DNA of 64,000 nucleotides from Brachionus rotundiformis (taxonomy: Eukaryota; Rotifera; Eurotatoria; Ploima; Brachionidae), in the NCBI GenBank assembly GCA_016802295.1, contig JAESIW010000138.1, positions 1,854,521-1,918,520 on the forward strand, given 5' to 3'. This document shows positions 44,325 through 54,783 of this stretch, in pieces (position 1 is the stretch's first letter; each line of letters opens with the position of its first letter). The notes below the pieces were generated by a model. It saw only the letters and a program-made list of their open reading frames with translations, did no database searches and was not told the origin of the DNA. A program made the position numbers and the translations under genes.

Positions 44325-44856
44325 NNNNNNNNNNNNNNNNNNNNNNNNNNNNNNNNNNNNNNNNNNNNNNNNNNNNNNNNNNNNNNNNNNNNNNNNNNNN
44401 NNNNNNNNNNNNNNNNNNNNNNNNNNNNNNNNNNNNNNNNNNNNNNNNNNNNNNNNNNNNNNNNNNNNNNNNNNNNNNNNNNNNNNNNNNNNNNNNNNNN
44501 NNNNNNNNNNNNNNNNNNNNNNNNNNNNNNNNNNNNNNNNNNNNNNNNNNNNNNNNNNNNNNNNNNNNNNNNNNNNNNNNNNNNNNNNNNNNNNNNNNNN
44601 NNNNNNNNNNNNNNNNNNNNNNNNNNNNNNNNNNNNNNNNNNNNNNNNNNNNNNNNNNNNNNNNNNNNNNNNNNNNNNNNNNNNNNNNNNNNNNNNNNNN
44701 NNNNNNNNNNNNNNNNNNNNNNNNNNNNNNNNNNNNNNNNNNNNNNNNNNNNNNNNNNNNNNNNNNNNNNNNNNNNNNNNNNNNNNNNNNNNNNNNNNNN
44801 NNNNNNNNNNNNNNNNNNNNNNNNNNNNNNNNNNNNNNNNNNNNNNNNNNNNNNNN
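44325..44856. other. Assembly gap (532 N)
   Basis: A run of undetermined bases flanked on both sides by the same CEP44 start sequence, which suggests that the true gap may be zero or negative in length. Confidence 0.99.
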
Positions 44857-44875
44857 TTAAAAAGTTAAATTTAGA

Positions 44876-46029
44876 ATGGGCGATAAAAAAAATGCCATCA
44901 AAAAGCTTCAAATGTCGTGTAGAAGTTTGCGGCTAACTCCCAATTTGGACCTAAAGGAAATAAATCTAGGCTCTCCAAAAGAGTACCTTCGTCTTTACCA
45001 TCATGTTTTTCTGGACTACAATCCGGCGCTGGCTGCCGAAATACTCAACAAACATGGCATGGAATTAAGCAGCAAAAATGACAAATTATTCATTGATGGA
45101 ATATACAAACTTGTCCGTGACATGTTTGGCTATGTGCCTAAATTGACCAAGGATCAATTTTTTCAGACCAGTTTCGCACAAATTAAAGCTTTGATGGCCA
45201 GTGACATAATTGAATTAATTTTGGAAAAATTTAAACTCACACCAACTGTTTCCAAACACAAAATAGCCGAAAACAATGAAAATGTAGATTCTAGGGAAGC
45301 GAGTAGCATATCAAGGCATGCGAGCATACCACGTAAGCCTTCAGTTAGAAACAAAACTGCACCAAAACCCAAGGAACAAGTTCTCAAAGAGCAAAAATTG
45401 AATGTAGATGAATCTCATAAGCAGAATACTTATGAAAATTTATTAAGCACTTTGATGGAAAAGATAAATAATTTAACTTTTACCTTTGGTAATATTGTAC
45501 AAAGAATTGATAATATTGAGAAAAAAATAGAGGAAATCAAAGATGAAAGACTTTCTTATCACGCCATTGAGGATACAAAAAATTACGAAACTTTATCTAA
45601 CAGGATAACTATATTGGAATCAGATTTAATAAATGTTAAACAAGTAAATAAGTTATTCATTTTATTAAAATGTTATTAATTGAATAAAAATTCAAGATGG
45701 TAAATCGAGGTATGGAAAATAATTATACAAACGAGACTACAACTTATGAGACTCCATCTCATTCGTTTGTGAACATGAGTCCACAGCCAGAAGATATGAT
45801 GTATCCAAAGAAGAGCTCGCTGATTCAAGGTCTGCCTTACGAAGTTGACCGTGTCTTGACTAATGAGAATTTGAACGACTTGACCATCAATAGTGCTGAT
45901 TCGACACCGACTCTGTCCGAGCCTGTAAAACAGAGTCGCTTGAGTGAAGAAGATAAAAATATACTCAGGGCTCAGGAGCTTGTTAATAGAGCTAATCGCT
46001 TAAGTCAAATGTTATCTAGTGCAATTTAA
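44876..46029 (+). CDS. CEP44: Centrosomal protein CEP44
   Basis: A centriole-associated protein that helps centriole-to-centrosome conversion. Exons 44876-45643 and 45697-46029 give 366 residues. The conserved N-terminal CEP44 domain is clear: LGSPKEYLRLYHHVFLDYNP, HGMELSSKNDKLFIDGIYKL and VRDMFGYVPKLTKDQFFQT (human NDLRFIDAVYKLLRDQFNYKPILTKKQF). A Lys/Pro/Ser-rich linker follows, then coiled-coil segments (~190-250, with LSNRITILESDLIN matching human SRVTLLETEML) and a C-terminal helix (DKNILRAQELVNRANRL). The ATG at 44876 is fixed by homology. The 5' part is also present before the adjacent gap. The gene argues for an animal with canonical centrioles. Confidence 0.85.
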
Positions 46030-46139
46030 ATACAATTAACTTTTTTATCTTTAAATTAATAAAATTGATTCTTTTTAAACAATAATTTTATTATAATAAA
46101 TTTTTTTTTATAAATCTGATTTTGTTCAAAAAAATTTTA

Positions 46140-46690
46140 TTTGAAAACAATATATTTATGTGTGTCTTTGTGACTATTAAATCCAAAATTATAAAATTTT
46201 TTTTAATATTATCTAAATTTTATATTTCGAAGACAAATTATATAAAAAAATTATCTCAGAATTAAGTAAGAGATCTTGAAAAAATTGAAAAAAACCTGCT
46301 TTACTAGTACTTAAAAACTTATGCAAAGATAATTGACATTTTTAGTCGAAAAGAAATCAATAGCTAATCAAAGCTATATATCTGAACTAAGATGAAATAT
46401 TTTCCAATGTTTTTTTTACCAATAGTATCAATCGAACAATACTGAAGGCCTCTCGTAATTAGCACTGTCAGAAAATACATAAAATTTGACTGAGTTGATG
46501 AGAAATAAAACAAAAACAGAAAATTAAAAATATTTTTATATTCATTGTTAATTTTAGATAATTTATTAAAAAAATTCACCTTAATATGTTTAAATTTATT
46601 TCAATATCAATGATATTATCTCATAAACCATTCAGAATAATTTAAGTGTAAATATTATTTTAAATTTTTTCTTGGCAATTAGTATCTTAT
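46140..46690 (+). repeat. Diverged direct duplication in spacer, copy A
   Basis: From about TTTGAAAACAATATATTTA onward, this spacer repeats at 46812-47290 in the same order. Shared blocks include TATATTTCGAAGACAAAT, ATTATCTCAGAATTAA, CTTGAAAAAATTGAAAAAA, ACTAGTACTTAAAAACTTA, AGCTATATATCTGAACT and TTTGACTGAGTTG. It is non-coding; one copy has short insertions. Confidence 0.7.
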
Positions 46691-46811
46691 TTACATACAA
46701 TTAGCTTTATATCTTATATTAAGAAACGAATTCTATTTAACCAATTATTTCATTAAAATAGATTTATTTAGATGTTTTGTTTATTTTTCTGATTTTTTAC
46801 AAAATATTTAC

Positions 46812-47290
46812 TTGAAAATTTATTAGTCTTTGTGACTATTAAATTCAAAATAATACAAATTAATTAAATGTTTATAAATTTTATATTTCGAAGACAAATA
46901 ATTTAAGAAAATTATCTCAGAATTAAATAGGAGGTCTTGAAAAAATTGAAAAAAATTACTAGTACTTAAAAACTTAAAAAAAGATAATTGGCACTTTTAT
47001 TCGAATAATAAAGAATTTAAAAATATATGAAATTGCAAGAAAAAATTTAAAATACTTAACAAAAATAACAAAAAGCTATATATCTGAACTCATATGCTTT
47101 TTTACCAATAATATCAAGCAAGGCTGTAAGCCTCTCATAATTTTGCACTGTCACATAATAGATATAATTTGACTGAGTTGGTGAGAAATGAAAAATTTAC
47201 TCTGTTTGCTATAAAATATTATCTTATAAACTATTCAGAATAATTTAAGTTTTAATTTTAAATATTTTTTTTGCCAATCAATTAGCTAAT
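46812..47290 (+). repeat. Diverged direct duplication in spacer, copy B
   Basis: Partner of 46140-46690 (offset about 680 bp). It ends with the shared CATTCAGAATAATTTAAG / TTGCCAAT region just before the 3' end of the charged-repeat gene. No terminal repeats were seen, so it looks like a local segmental duplication. Confidence 0.7.
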
Positions 47291-47379
47291 TTAAAGAATC
47301 GACATTTTTTTAATGCTTTTATTAAACTAAAATAAGAGTTTTTATTTAAAATTAGGAAATTATTTTGGTCGTAAGATAT

Positions 47380-47709
47380 TTATTGGGATTCATAAGTAGA
47401 AGCAGCTTCGTAGGTTTTGACAGTGGTTACTGGTGGCAAGAGTTCTTCTCTGCGTCTTACTTCTACAGTTCTAATCACCTCTTCTCTTGGTACAATTTCG
47501 TTCCATCGTCTTACTTCTTCTCTTGGCACGATCTCATTCCATCTTCGCACAGTTACTTTTGGAACATATTCAACAACTGATTGAACAGTTTCAACTTCTC
47601 TGATCACCTCTGGTACGCGAATATATCGAACTGGTCTGCAGTAAACTGGAGCACAGCAAACATATTTGGAGTATCTTGGTCGTCGGATTCGGATTTCAAT
47701 ATCGGCCAT
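47380..47709 (-). CDS. Charged-repeat protein of unknown family, 109 residues (paralogue of 37016-37690)
   Basis: A single exon from the ATG at 47709. It shares with the 224-residue paralogue the core VPKVTVRRWNEIVPREE, a second VRRWNEIVPREE unit and VIRTVEVRRREE, preceded by a Cys/Pro/Tyr N-terminus (VCCAPVYCRPVRYIRVPEV) and a Val/Glu run. It lacks the long Ser/Ala tail and ends TYEAASTYESQ. The repeat unit is about 13 residues. There is no signal peptide or membrane segment. The two genes share orientation and are 10 kb apart, so they are duplicates that diverged in their tails. The function is unknown; a structural, cytoskeleton-like role is a guess from composition. Confidence 0.65.
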   Translation of the reverse strand: MADIEIRIRRPRYSKYVCCAPVYCRPVRYIRVPEVIREVETVQSVVEYVPKVTVRRWNEIVPREEVRRWNEIVPREEVIRTVEVRRREELLPPVTTVKTYEAASTYESQ

Positions 47710-48359
47710 TTTAAAAATTTTGTTTTTTTTTTAAATTTTATCTAATTTGGTCGATGGATGAAAAATAAGCTAAATTTATATGTTTTTCTATTTTAAGTGA
47801 TTATGTATTGATCTTTTCATGCTTCACTTACCTATTAAATTTTCCAATGTAGAATACATTCTTTCCATTTCTTAGAGCCATTTTGATTAAATTGAAAAAA
47901 AATATCTTTGATTTTAAATGAATAAATAAATTGATAGATCTATTGTTTCACTATCGATTAAAAATGTTTATGTATTTAAAACGTTTGACTAATTAGATAA
48001 CATGTTCTAGCACACTTTTTGTTTAATTATATCTCAAGCAATTTAAAATTTAAACAAAATATTTTCACATAGTTTCAGATAAAATAAGATTCGACTCTAA
48101 ACTAAAACGATTAGTTAATAACAAACATAGATAAAAAAACATTGCTTGCGTAAATATTTATTTTAAATAAGATAATCAATACATGGTACGAAAGAGCATT
48201 CTTTACCAAATAAACTTTTTATTGCCTAATTAATTAAGTTTAGTCTTAATAAATCTGAAAAATATTTTATTTTATTGTTATTTAAGTTTATGGAAAAATA
48301 AATTAGTAAAATAGTTTCTATTATCAGATCGGATTTAAAAAAATTTCCCTCTAATTTGA
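47710..48359. other. AT-rich spacer
   Basis: About 650 bp between two minus-strand genes. Nothing recognised beyond A/T runs. Confidence 0.4.
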
Positions 48360-49463
48360 TTATTTTTTATAAGTGCGAGTGCCAGTGGCTAATTTAGCAT
48401 TCTGGTCATACGGGCTGCTCTGAATCGGTTTCGGCTTTGAAGTTCTTTCTGCTTTGGCCTAATAAAAATTAAAAAATTTTAAATAATTATTTTCCTAGAT
48501 TAATTACTCTTTCTTGGTATCTTCTTTCATAATAATCAAGTTCAGATTCACCGGGTTTACGCTGAGCTGACAAGGCTTCTTTAGATGGCACAAGTTCTCC
48601 TTTGGAATTTTTGACCACATCGGCATGAGCATATTGCCGCAAGAACGGATGATCTTGACTATTTATGGGCTGATCGAAAAAGCTTTCATCAGGTCTTCCA
48701 CGTCCTGATGGATCCAATCTCAAATAACCATCGGCCAATGAACTAAAACCAGTTATTCCTCCCATTGCTTGATATGGCACGTCCTGACCAACAGGATGAC
48801 CTCTTGCTTCTCTTTCTTCTTTATTTTCAACAAGTGTATAATGTGCATGACATGGCTCGCCACAATCTAGTCAATTAAATTACCAAATAAAACCAATAAA
48901 ATATTTAAATCAAACTGCATGTGTACGAGCTCTTAAAACCAGTGCATTTACATCCAGATTTTGTGCAGTTAAAAGGTCTGGTGACTTTATGGTCATCGGT
49001 AACGTGTTTGCATCCACAACGGATCGATTGAGAACCATTTTTGGGAACATAAGTAAAAGTGGCACAGGGACATCCGTATTCTTTGCAAGGAAGCAGAATT
49101 GGACGGCTCTTGGGAAGGTCTTTAAAATCAGTCTGGTGCTGTTTATAGCGATGCTTGCAAAAACATTGAGTTTCAGGTCCGATGAGGACACAGTCCATAC
49201 CTGTCGGGTTCACCCATGAAACATATACCCTGTTCTTCAAGCGCATTGGTAAAACTTCTCGTTTGTATTTTTCGTACTCTTCTGGTGTAAATGTTATACC
49301 ATTATCATCATTACCAACAATTCTGGAACAAAAATAATTCTTTAATTAACAAGCTAATTAAAAAACCATGGCACTACCTTGAGTATTCCAAATAGGCATC
49401 GATACCTGCTGCAGCATTTCGATCCACAGGTATACGATTTTCAGGCGCTCCTCTAAAAGCCAT
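48360..49463 (-). CDS. FAM221A: FAM221A-like protein
   Basis: A member of the FAM221 family, whose biochemical role is not settled. Exons 49463-49378, 49322-48916, 48866-48508 and 48458-48360 give 316 residues, near the human length. Colinear matches: DAYLEYSRIVG, FTPEEYEKYKREVLP, RVYVSWVNPTGMDC, IGPETQCFCKHRYKQHQTD, YVPKNGSQSIRCGCKHVTDDH, the Cys-rich CxCTGFKSSYTC, CGEPCHAH, VGQDVPYQAMGGITGFSSLA and YYERRYQER. The many paired Cys and His suggest a metal-binding core. The ATG at 49463 is the first in frame. A weak GT (GTTTGA) is used as the second donor, supported by phase and homology. Confidence 0.9.
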
Positions 49464-49760
49464 TTATTTTTATTTTTTGATAAATAAAAAAAAAATTTAT
49501 TTTCTTGATTTAAATTAAAATTAATTCTTGCTGTCACAGCAACAATATTTAATATATAAATATTTCACCTATTATTTTTTATTCTATATTAAGTCGTAAA
49601 GCCAATACTCTTGTGAAATTATTTTTGTTTTAATTTAATTACATTTAGAAGCTTTAATTAGAATTGATTAATATTATACAATCAAAAATAGAAAAATTAA
49701 ATAATAATAAAAAATATTTTAATTAAATTTAAAAAAAATGTTCATTTTAAAAGCTTCATG
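49464..49760. other. Spacer between FAM221A and CAP genes
   Basis: About 300 bp of A/T-rich sequence with no feature that I can support. Confidence 0.4.
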
Positions 49761-50419
49761 TTAATTAGCTGCCAAGACATTTTGACCAAATCGGTTTCTT
49801 ATATTACCCGGTCTGTGATAATTAGCGACATAATAGAGCACTGTGGCATTTTTATTTCTTACCATTTTGTTCACAATCGCAAATCCGAACCCGACCTGTG
49901 TGGTCGATTTCCACACTATTTGCGTAAAATGACCAGCATCATGATAGAAACGCGGGGCGTCAAAGTTGTACAGCGATATTTCTCTATACCATTTTGATGT
50001 CAAATAAAGTGCCCAGTCTAAATAAACATGATAATAAATTTTAATAGATATTAGACCGGATTACATTTGCAGTCAATATATTGGCTGTATGTAAAGGCCG
50101 CTTTGGCCAAATTTTCACCAAGGCCAGACAAACTATGCTCGAACAGATTTGATTTTGCTAAATAAAAAGCATAATCTTGGGCAAGTTTGGTCAAATTTGA
50201 GTTTAAGTTTAGAAGTGGTGTCCGATGATAACTCCTGTATAAATTATGAGCATACAGGGCATATTGTCTAAAATCATCTAGACAGACCTTAGACGGCATC
50301 TGGGTTGCTGTCTGATCAAAAAACTTAAATTTTATACAATTAACTTCATTTTTTGGCTTGATAAAAATTATTACTGCCCAGCAAATAAATATGAATGTTA
50401 TATTTAAAAATATTTTCAT
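49761..50419 (-). CDS. Secreted CAP-domain protein (GAPR-1/PR-1 like)
   Basis: The CAP/SCP superfamily, often lipid-binding or extracellular. Exons 50419-50065 and 50017-49761 give 203 residues. A hydrophobic N-terminal signal (IFLNITFIFICWAVIIFI) is followed by a short linker and the CAP core: ALYAHNLYRSYHRTPLL (CAP helix 1), FEHSLSGLGENLA (the HSxxxxGEN block with the conserved His), SKWYREISLYNF, the CAP1 signature GHFTQIVWKSTTQVGFG, and YVANYHRPGN (CAP2 region). The end, FGQNVLAAN, resembles GAPR-1 FEENVLPP. Unlike GAPR-1, the signal suggests secretion, and few Cys are present. The intron splits QYIDCK/YWALYL. Confidence 0.9.
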
Positions 50420-50850
50420 TTCTTAATAATTATATCCTTTAAAAATCGAATAGATTTAAACATGTGAAACAGATTTTATATGAACAGGTTTTATCAATTA
50501 TTCAGACTTAAGATCACAATAAAAAAATATTCAAGTATTTATATTTTAATTGTTGAAACAAATTTATGAATTTTAATAAAAATTTAACCAATTTTCTTGT
50601 TTATTAAATGTCTATCAAAAAATATTAATAATAATAATATAATAAAATTTTTTATCAATTTAATAATTTACAAATTAATTAATTGATTTTAATAGTTAAC
50701 TTAAAATAAGTTTAAAAGTAAAGTTAAATTTTGATAATAAATTTATTCAAATCTGAATACTCAGCGCTTGAAATTACCAAGCAAAAATTCAAAAATTTAT
50801 ATCATATTTTTTAATTCAATTCAACATTCACTTAAAAACTAAGATAAAAA
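50420..50850. other. Divergent promoter region of CAP and PSMD11 genes
   Basis: About 430 bp, A/T-rich. No specific element recognised. Confidence 0.35.
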
Positions 50851-52110
50851 ATGGAACAAGAATTAGAAAGTGCCCAAGCTCATATAGCGGCCAAGAACTA
50901 TGAATCAGCATTCACCATACTACACAAGCTAGTAAGTCAAGATGTTAAGCCAAAAGACGAGGAAAGCGTCGCTGTCAAAGAACAGGCTATATTGGATTTG
51001 GGAAATTTGCTCAAAGAGACAAAAAAAGCCAACCAATTGGCCGAGTTGATAGTCTTTACCAGACCTTTTTTGGCCATGGTCAGCAAAGCCAAAGCGGCTA
51101 AACTGGTGAGAAATTTGGTTGATATGTTTTTGGACTTGGAAGCAGGCACTGGTGAAGAAATAAGACTTTGCTCAGAGAATATCGAATGGGCCAAAAGTGA
51201 AAACAGGACATTCTTGCGCCAAGCATTGGAAGTGCGCTTAATTGGTCTTTACTACGAAAATCAGAGATATACAGACGCTATTGCTTTGGGATCCCAGTTG
51301 TTAAAAGAACTTAAAAAATTAGATGATAAATTGTTGTTGGTAGAGGTCCAATTGCTAGAAAGCAAGACATATCATTCACTTAGCAATCTGTCCAAAGCTC
51401 GCGCTGCGCTCACTTCGGCAAGAACTACTGCTAATGGAATCTACTGTCCACCAAAGCTTCAAGCCAGTCTTGACCTTCAATCAGGCATGCTTCACGCTGC
51501 AGACGACCGCGACTTCAAAACCGCTTTTTCATACTTTTATGAGGCTTTCGAAGGATTCGATTCCATTGACAACTCAAAAGCCATCACTGGACTCAAATAT
51601 ATGCTCTTGTCCAAAGTAATGCTTAACCAACCTGAGGATATAAACAGCTTGATAAGTGGTAAACTGGCGCTTAAGTATGCTGGCAGAGAAATTGAATCAA
51701 TGAAGGCCATTGCTTCAGCTAGCGAGAAAAGATCACTCGCCGAGTTTCAGCGAACTTTAGTTGAGTTTAAAGACCAGCTAATTGATGACTTATTTGTTAG
51801 ATCTCATTTGGACACGCTGTATGACAATTTATTGGAACAAAATTTAAGCAAAATTATTGAACCATTTTCAAAAGTGCAAATAGACCATGTGGCCAAGTTG
51901 ATTAAATTACCACAAGAAGATGTCGAACGTAAATTGTCTCAAATGATTTTGGACAAAAAACTGAGCGGAATTTTGGATCAAGGAACAGGGGCCCTAATCT
52001 TGTTCGACTCAAAACCAGTCGATTTAGTCTACAAGAATTCTTTGTCAATTATTCAAGAGATGGGAAAAGTAGTGGACAATTTGTACACCAAAGTTAAAAA
52101 ATTGTCCTAA
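50851..52110 (+). CDS. PSMD11: 26S proteasome non-ATPase regulatory subunit 11 (Rpn6)
   Basis: The proteasome lid subunit that clamps the lid to the 20S core. 419 residues in one exon, close to human (422). The N-terminal TPR-like helices (QELESAQAHIAAKNYESAF, AILDLGNLLKETKKANQLAE) lead to the PCI part. Landmarks are RQALEVRLIGLYYENQRYTD, LVEVQLLESKTYHSLSNLSK, KARAALTSARTTANGIYCPP, LDLQSGMLHAADDRDFKTAF, SYFYEAFEGFDSID and LKYMLLSKVMLN, and the C-terminal winged helix and tail (VEDVERK-like LPQEDVERKLSQMILDKKL, SGILDQGTGALILF). The ATG at 50851 gives the expected N-terminus. Confidence 0.97.
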   Translation: MEQELESAQAHIAAKNYESAFTILHKLVSQDVKPKDEESVAVKEQAILDLGNLLKETKKANQLAELIVFTRPFLAMVSKAKAAKLVRNLVDMFLDLEAGTGEEIRLCSENIEWAKSENRTFLRQALEVRLIGLYYENQRYTDAIALGSQLLKELKKLDDKLLLVEVQLLESKTYHSLSNLSKARAALTSARTTANGIYCPPKLQASLDLQSGMLHAADDRDFKTAFSYFYEAFEGFDSIDNSKAITGLKYMLLSKVMLNQPEDINSLISGKLALKYAGREIESMKAIASASEKRSLAEFQRTLVEFKDQLIDDLFVRSHLDTLYDNLLEQNLSKIIEPFSKVQIDHVAKLIKLPQEDVERKLSQMILDKKLSGILDQGTGALILFDSKPVDLVYKNSLSIIQEMGKVVDNLYTKVKKLS

Positions 52111-52359
52111 ATTTACTAATTATTAATTAACTAATTTATAATTTTGTAGACATCGACTTAATTTTTTTAATTTTTTTTCAAAATTACAGGTTATTCGCTT
52201 TTATCAAATAAAATAAAAATTATAACTATTAATAATTTTTTCAATAATTGATAATATTAAATAAAAATTAATTATCTTATTTAAAAGATATTTTTATTCT
52301 CAGTAACAGCAAAAAATATATTGATATTGGTAAGATTTAAAATTTAAGAAGAAAAAGTT

Positions 52360-52376
52360 CGTCCCTAGGTGGATTC

Positions 52377-52413
<37 letters not shown>

Positions 52414-52433
52414 GCCGATTGCGCCATAGAGAC
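52360..52433 (-). tRNA. tRNA-Asn (anticodon GTT), copy 3
   Basis: Identical 74-nt sequence to the copies at 32063 and 36794, here on the minus strand between PSMD11 and chitinase 1. The transcript would run into a T run at 52350-52358 (read as AAAAA on the plus strand). Confidence 0.97.
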
Positions 52434-52802
52434 CTATTGGCGTCAACTGGAAAAAAATCCAATTTTATCTTTTATAAGAATCAAAAAATTTGTTTTGATT
52501 GAGAAAAATTTCTTTAAAAAAATATGCCAAAAATTAAAGGTTTAAAATTTTAACCATTTCCAGGTATTCTTTTAAACCTTGTACCTTAAGATTTTAATTT
52601 TGTACTTATAAAATTTAAAATGGTTCTAAGTTTTGATTTAATCTTAATATTCAAAAGTTATATGGTTTCTTATCATGCATCTTTGGCGTAAATGCAAAAG
52701 AAATGCTCAAAAAACATTTGTTGAGTTCATTAGTTATCACATAATAGCACACCTTTGGGTAAAAAATATAAAATCACAAACTAATTAGCTCTTAAAACAA
52801 AA

Positions 52803-54534
52803 ATGTTAAAAAAAATAATTTTATTAACTATTTTTTTAAATTACATCGAGTTTATCTCGAGTAAAAATATAGTTTGTTATACGACCAATTGGTCCCAGTA
52901 CCGCCCTGGTCAAGGAAAATTTGTCCCCGAAAATATTGACCCATTTTTGTGCACTCATTTAATTTATTCGTTTGCCAAGCTAACTGATAACAAATTAGCT
53001 GCATATGAATGGAACGATGAGTCAACAGATTGGTCAAAGGGAATGTATGAGCGTACCACAGATTTGAAAATGATAAATCCTAATTTGAAGGTATTGTTAG
53101 CTGTTGGTGGCTGGAATATGGGCTCTCAGCCTTTTATTCAAATGGTCAGTAGTGAAAATACAATGAATGATTTTGTCGAACATTCGGTTAGTTATCTCAA
53201 GCAGCACAAATTTGATGGTCTTGATCTGGACTGGGAATATCCAAGTAATATAGCTGGAAAATTTAAAGATAAATAATCTGTAAAGATAAATTTAGTTAGA
53301 TACAAGAGCCAATTTACCAGACTTGTCCAAGTAATTAAGCCAGACTGAAGAAAAGATTATTTTTTAAATTTTCTACTAAAGAAACTCAAAGACAGATATA
53401 GATCAGAAAACTTAATGGTCACTGCTGCTGTCGCTGCTGGAAAATCCAACATTGACGAGTCCTATGACATACCAGCTTTGGCTCAGTAAGATTCAAATTA
53501 TTCTAAATTATAGCAAAAATTGGTATTTATATTTTAGATATCTTGATTTTTTGAACATTATGACTTATGTAAAAGATAAAATGTTTTTTTTTATACTTTT
53601 ATCTATTTTTTTTTAAATAAAGGATTATCATGGTCAATGGGAAATGTTCACTGGTCACAATGCTCCATTGTATCCACGACCTAACGAAAATTCAGAGCAA
53701 TTAATTCTTAATATTAATTTTACAGTCAATTATTACATCCAAAATGGATATCCGGCAAACAAAATAAATCTAGGTCTAGCTACTTATGGTAGATCATTTA
53801 CTTTGTTCCTTAATACCATGAATGGTATGGGTGCCACTACAGTTGGAGGTGGTACAGCTGGTCAAGTATTTATTTAAAAAATGTGTAGAAAAATTTAAAA
53901 TTTTTTTTAGTTTACTAGAGAAAAGGGATTTTTGTCTTATTATGAAATATGTCAAAATTTAAATTCTGGCTGGACTAGGCGATGGAATGATGACCATAAA
54001 GTTCCATATGCATTCAAGGGCAACGAATGGGTCGGTTACGATGACACGACCAGCTTGACTGCTAAGGTAGAGTATGCTAAAAGTAAGAATTTAGGCGGAG
54101 TGATGTTCTGGGCCATAGATTTGGACGATTTTGACGGAAGCTTCTGTAACAGTGGTAAATATCCGCTAATGAACCATGTAAAGCAGCTATGGAATGATAA
54201 CTCCGTTGTGACACAAGCAAGCTCTACTAGCCAAACCGGAACAACTGGATCAATTGGATCTAGTTCAAGCACTTCTAGCTCGATTGTTACTAGCTCAATC
54301 ACTTCCACAACAACTAGATCCAGCTCAACTACCACTAAAGTTCAACATAGTCTTTGCTATAATGGACAAGGATACTATGCAGATGTTTCTTCAAATTGTC
54401 AAAAATATTATATCTGTGAACTTTTATCAGGTGTTTTAACTGTATTTACCTTCAATTGTCCAGTAGGTTTGATGTTTGATACAAATTTAAATGTATGCAA
54501 CTGGCCTGAACTTGTCGTTTGTAAAAAAGATTAA
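52803..54534 (+). CDS. GH18 chitinase 1 with C-terminal chitin-binding domain
   Basis: A secreted endochitinase (hydrolyses beta-1,4 GlcNAc chains). Exons 52803-53244, 53296-53330, 53382-53485, 53538-53568, 53623-53865 and 53911-54534 give 492 residues. Signal peptide 1-19; start of the barrel NIVCYTTNWSQYRPG; LLAVGGWNMG; catalytic motif FDGLDLDWEYP with the acid/base Glu intact (~145); then LNIMTYDYHGQWE, INLGLATYGRSFTL and GGVMFWAIDLDDFDGSFC. A Ser/Thr-rich linker (~405-425) leads to a six-Cys type-14 chitin-binding domain (LCYNGQGYYADVSSNCQKYY.., NVCNWPELVVC). Exon lengths 35, 104, 31 and 243 are the same as in the neighbouring chitinase 2, so they are duplicates. Roles in moulting, hatching or feeding are all possible. 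Confidence 0.95.
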
Positions 54535-54783
54535 TTAAATATGCTTTAATTAATAAAATTTAGCAAATTGACTTTTTAGTTGTTATTTTGTTTAGATAAT
54601 GAATTAATGATGCAAAAAAGAATTTAATAAATGTCAATTAATAAAGATAGTTTAAATTTTTTTCTTATTTAAATAAATTTTCATTAAAAATCGGTCACTA
54701 ATTTTCTAATATAATATCAATAATTAATTAATTAAAAAAAGCAATAAAAATGCAAAGATTTATTTAAAACTAAGTTTAATTTT

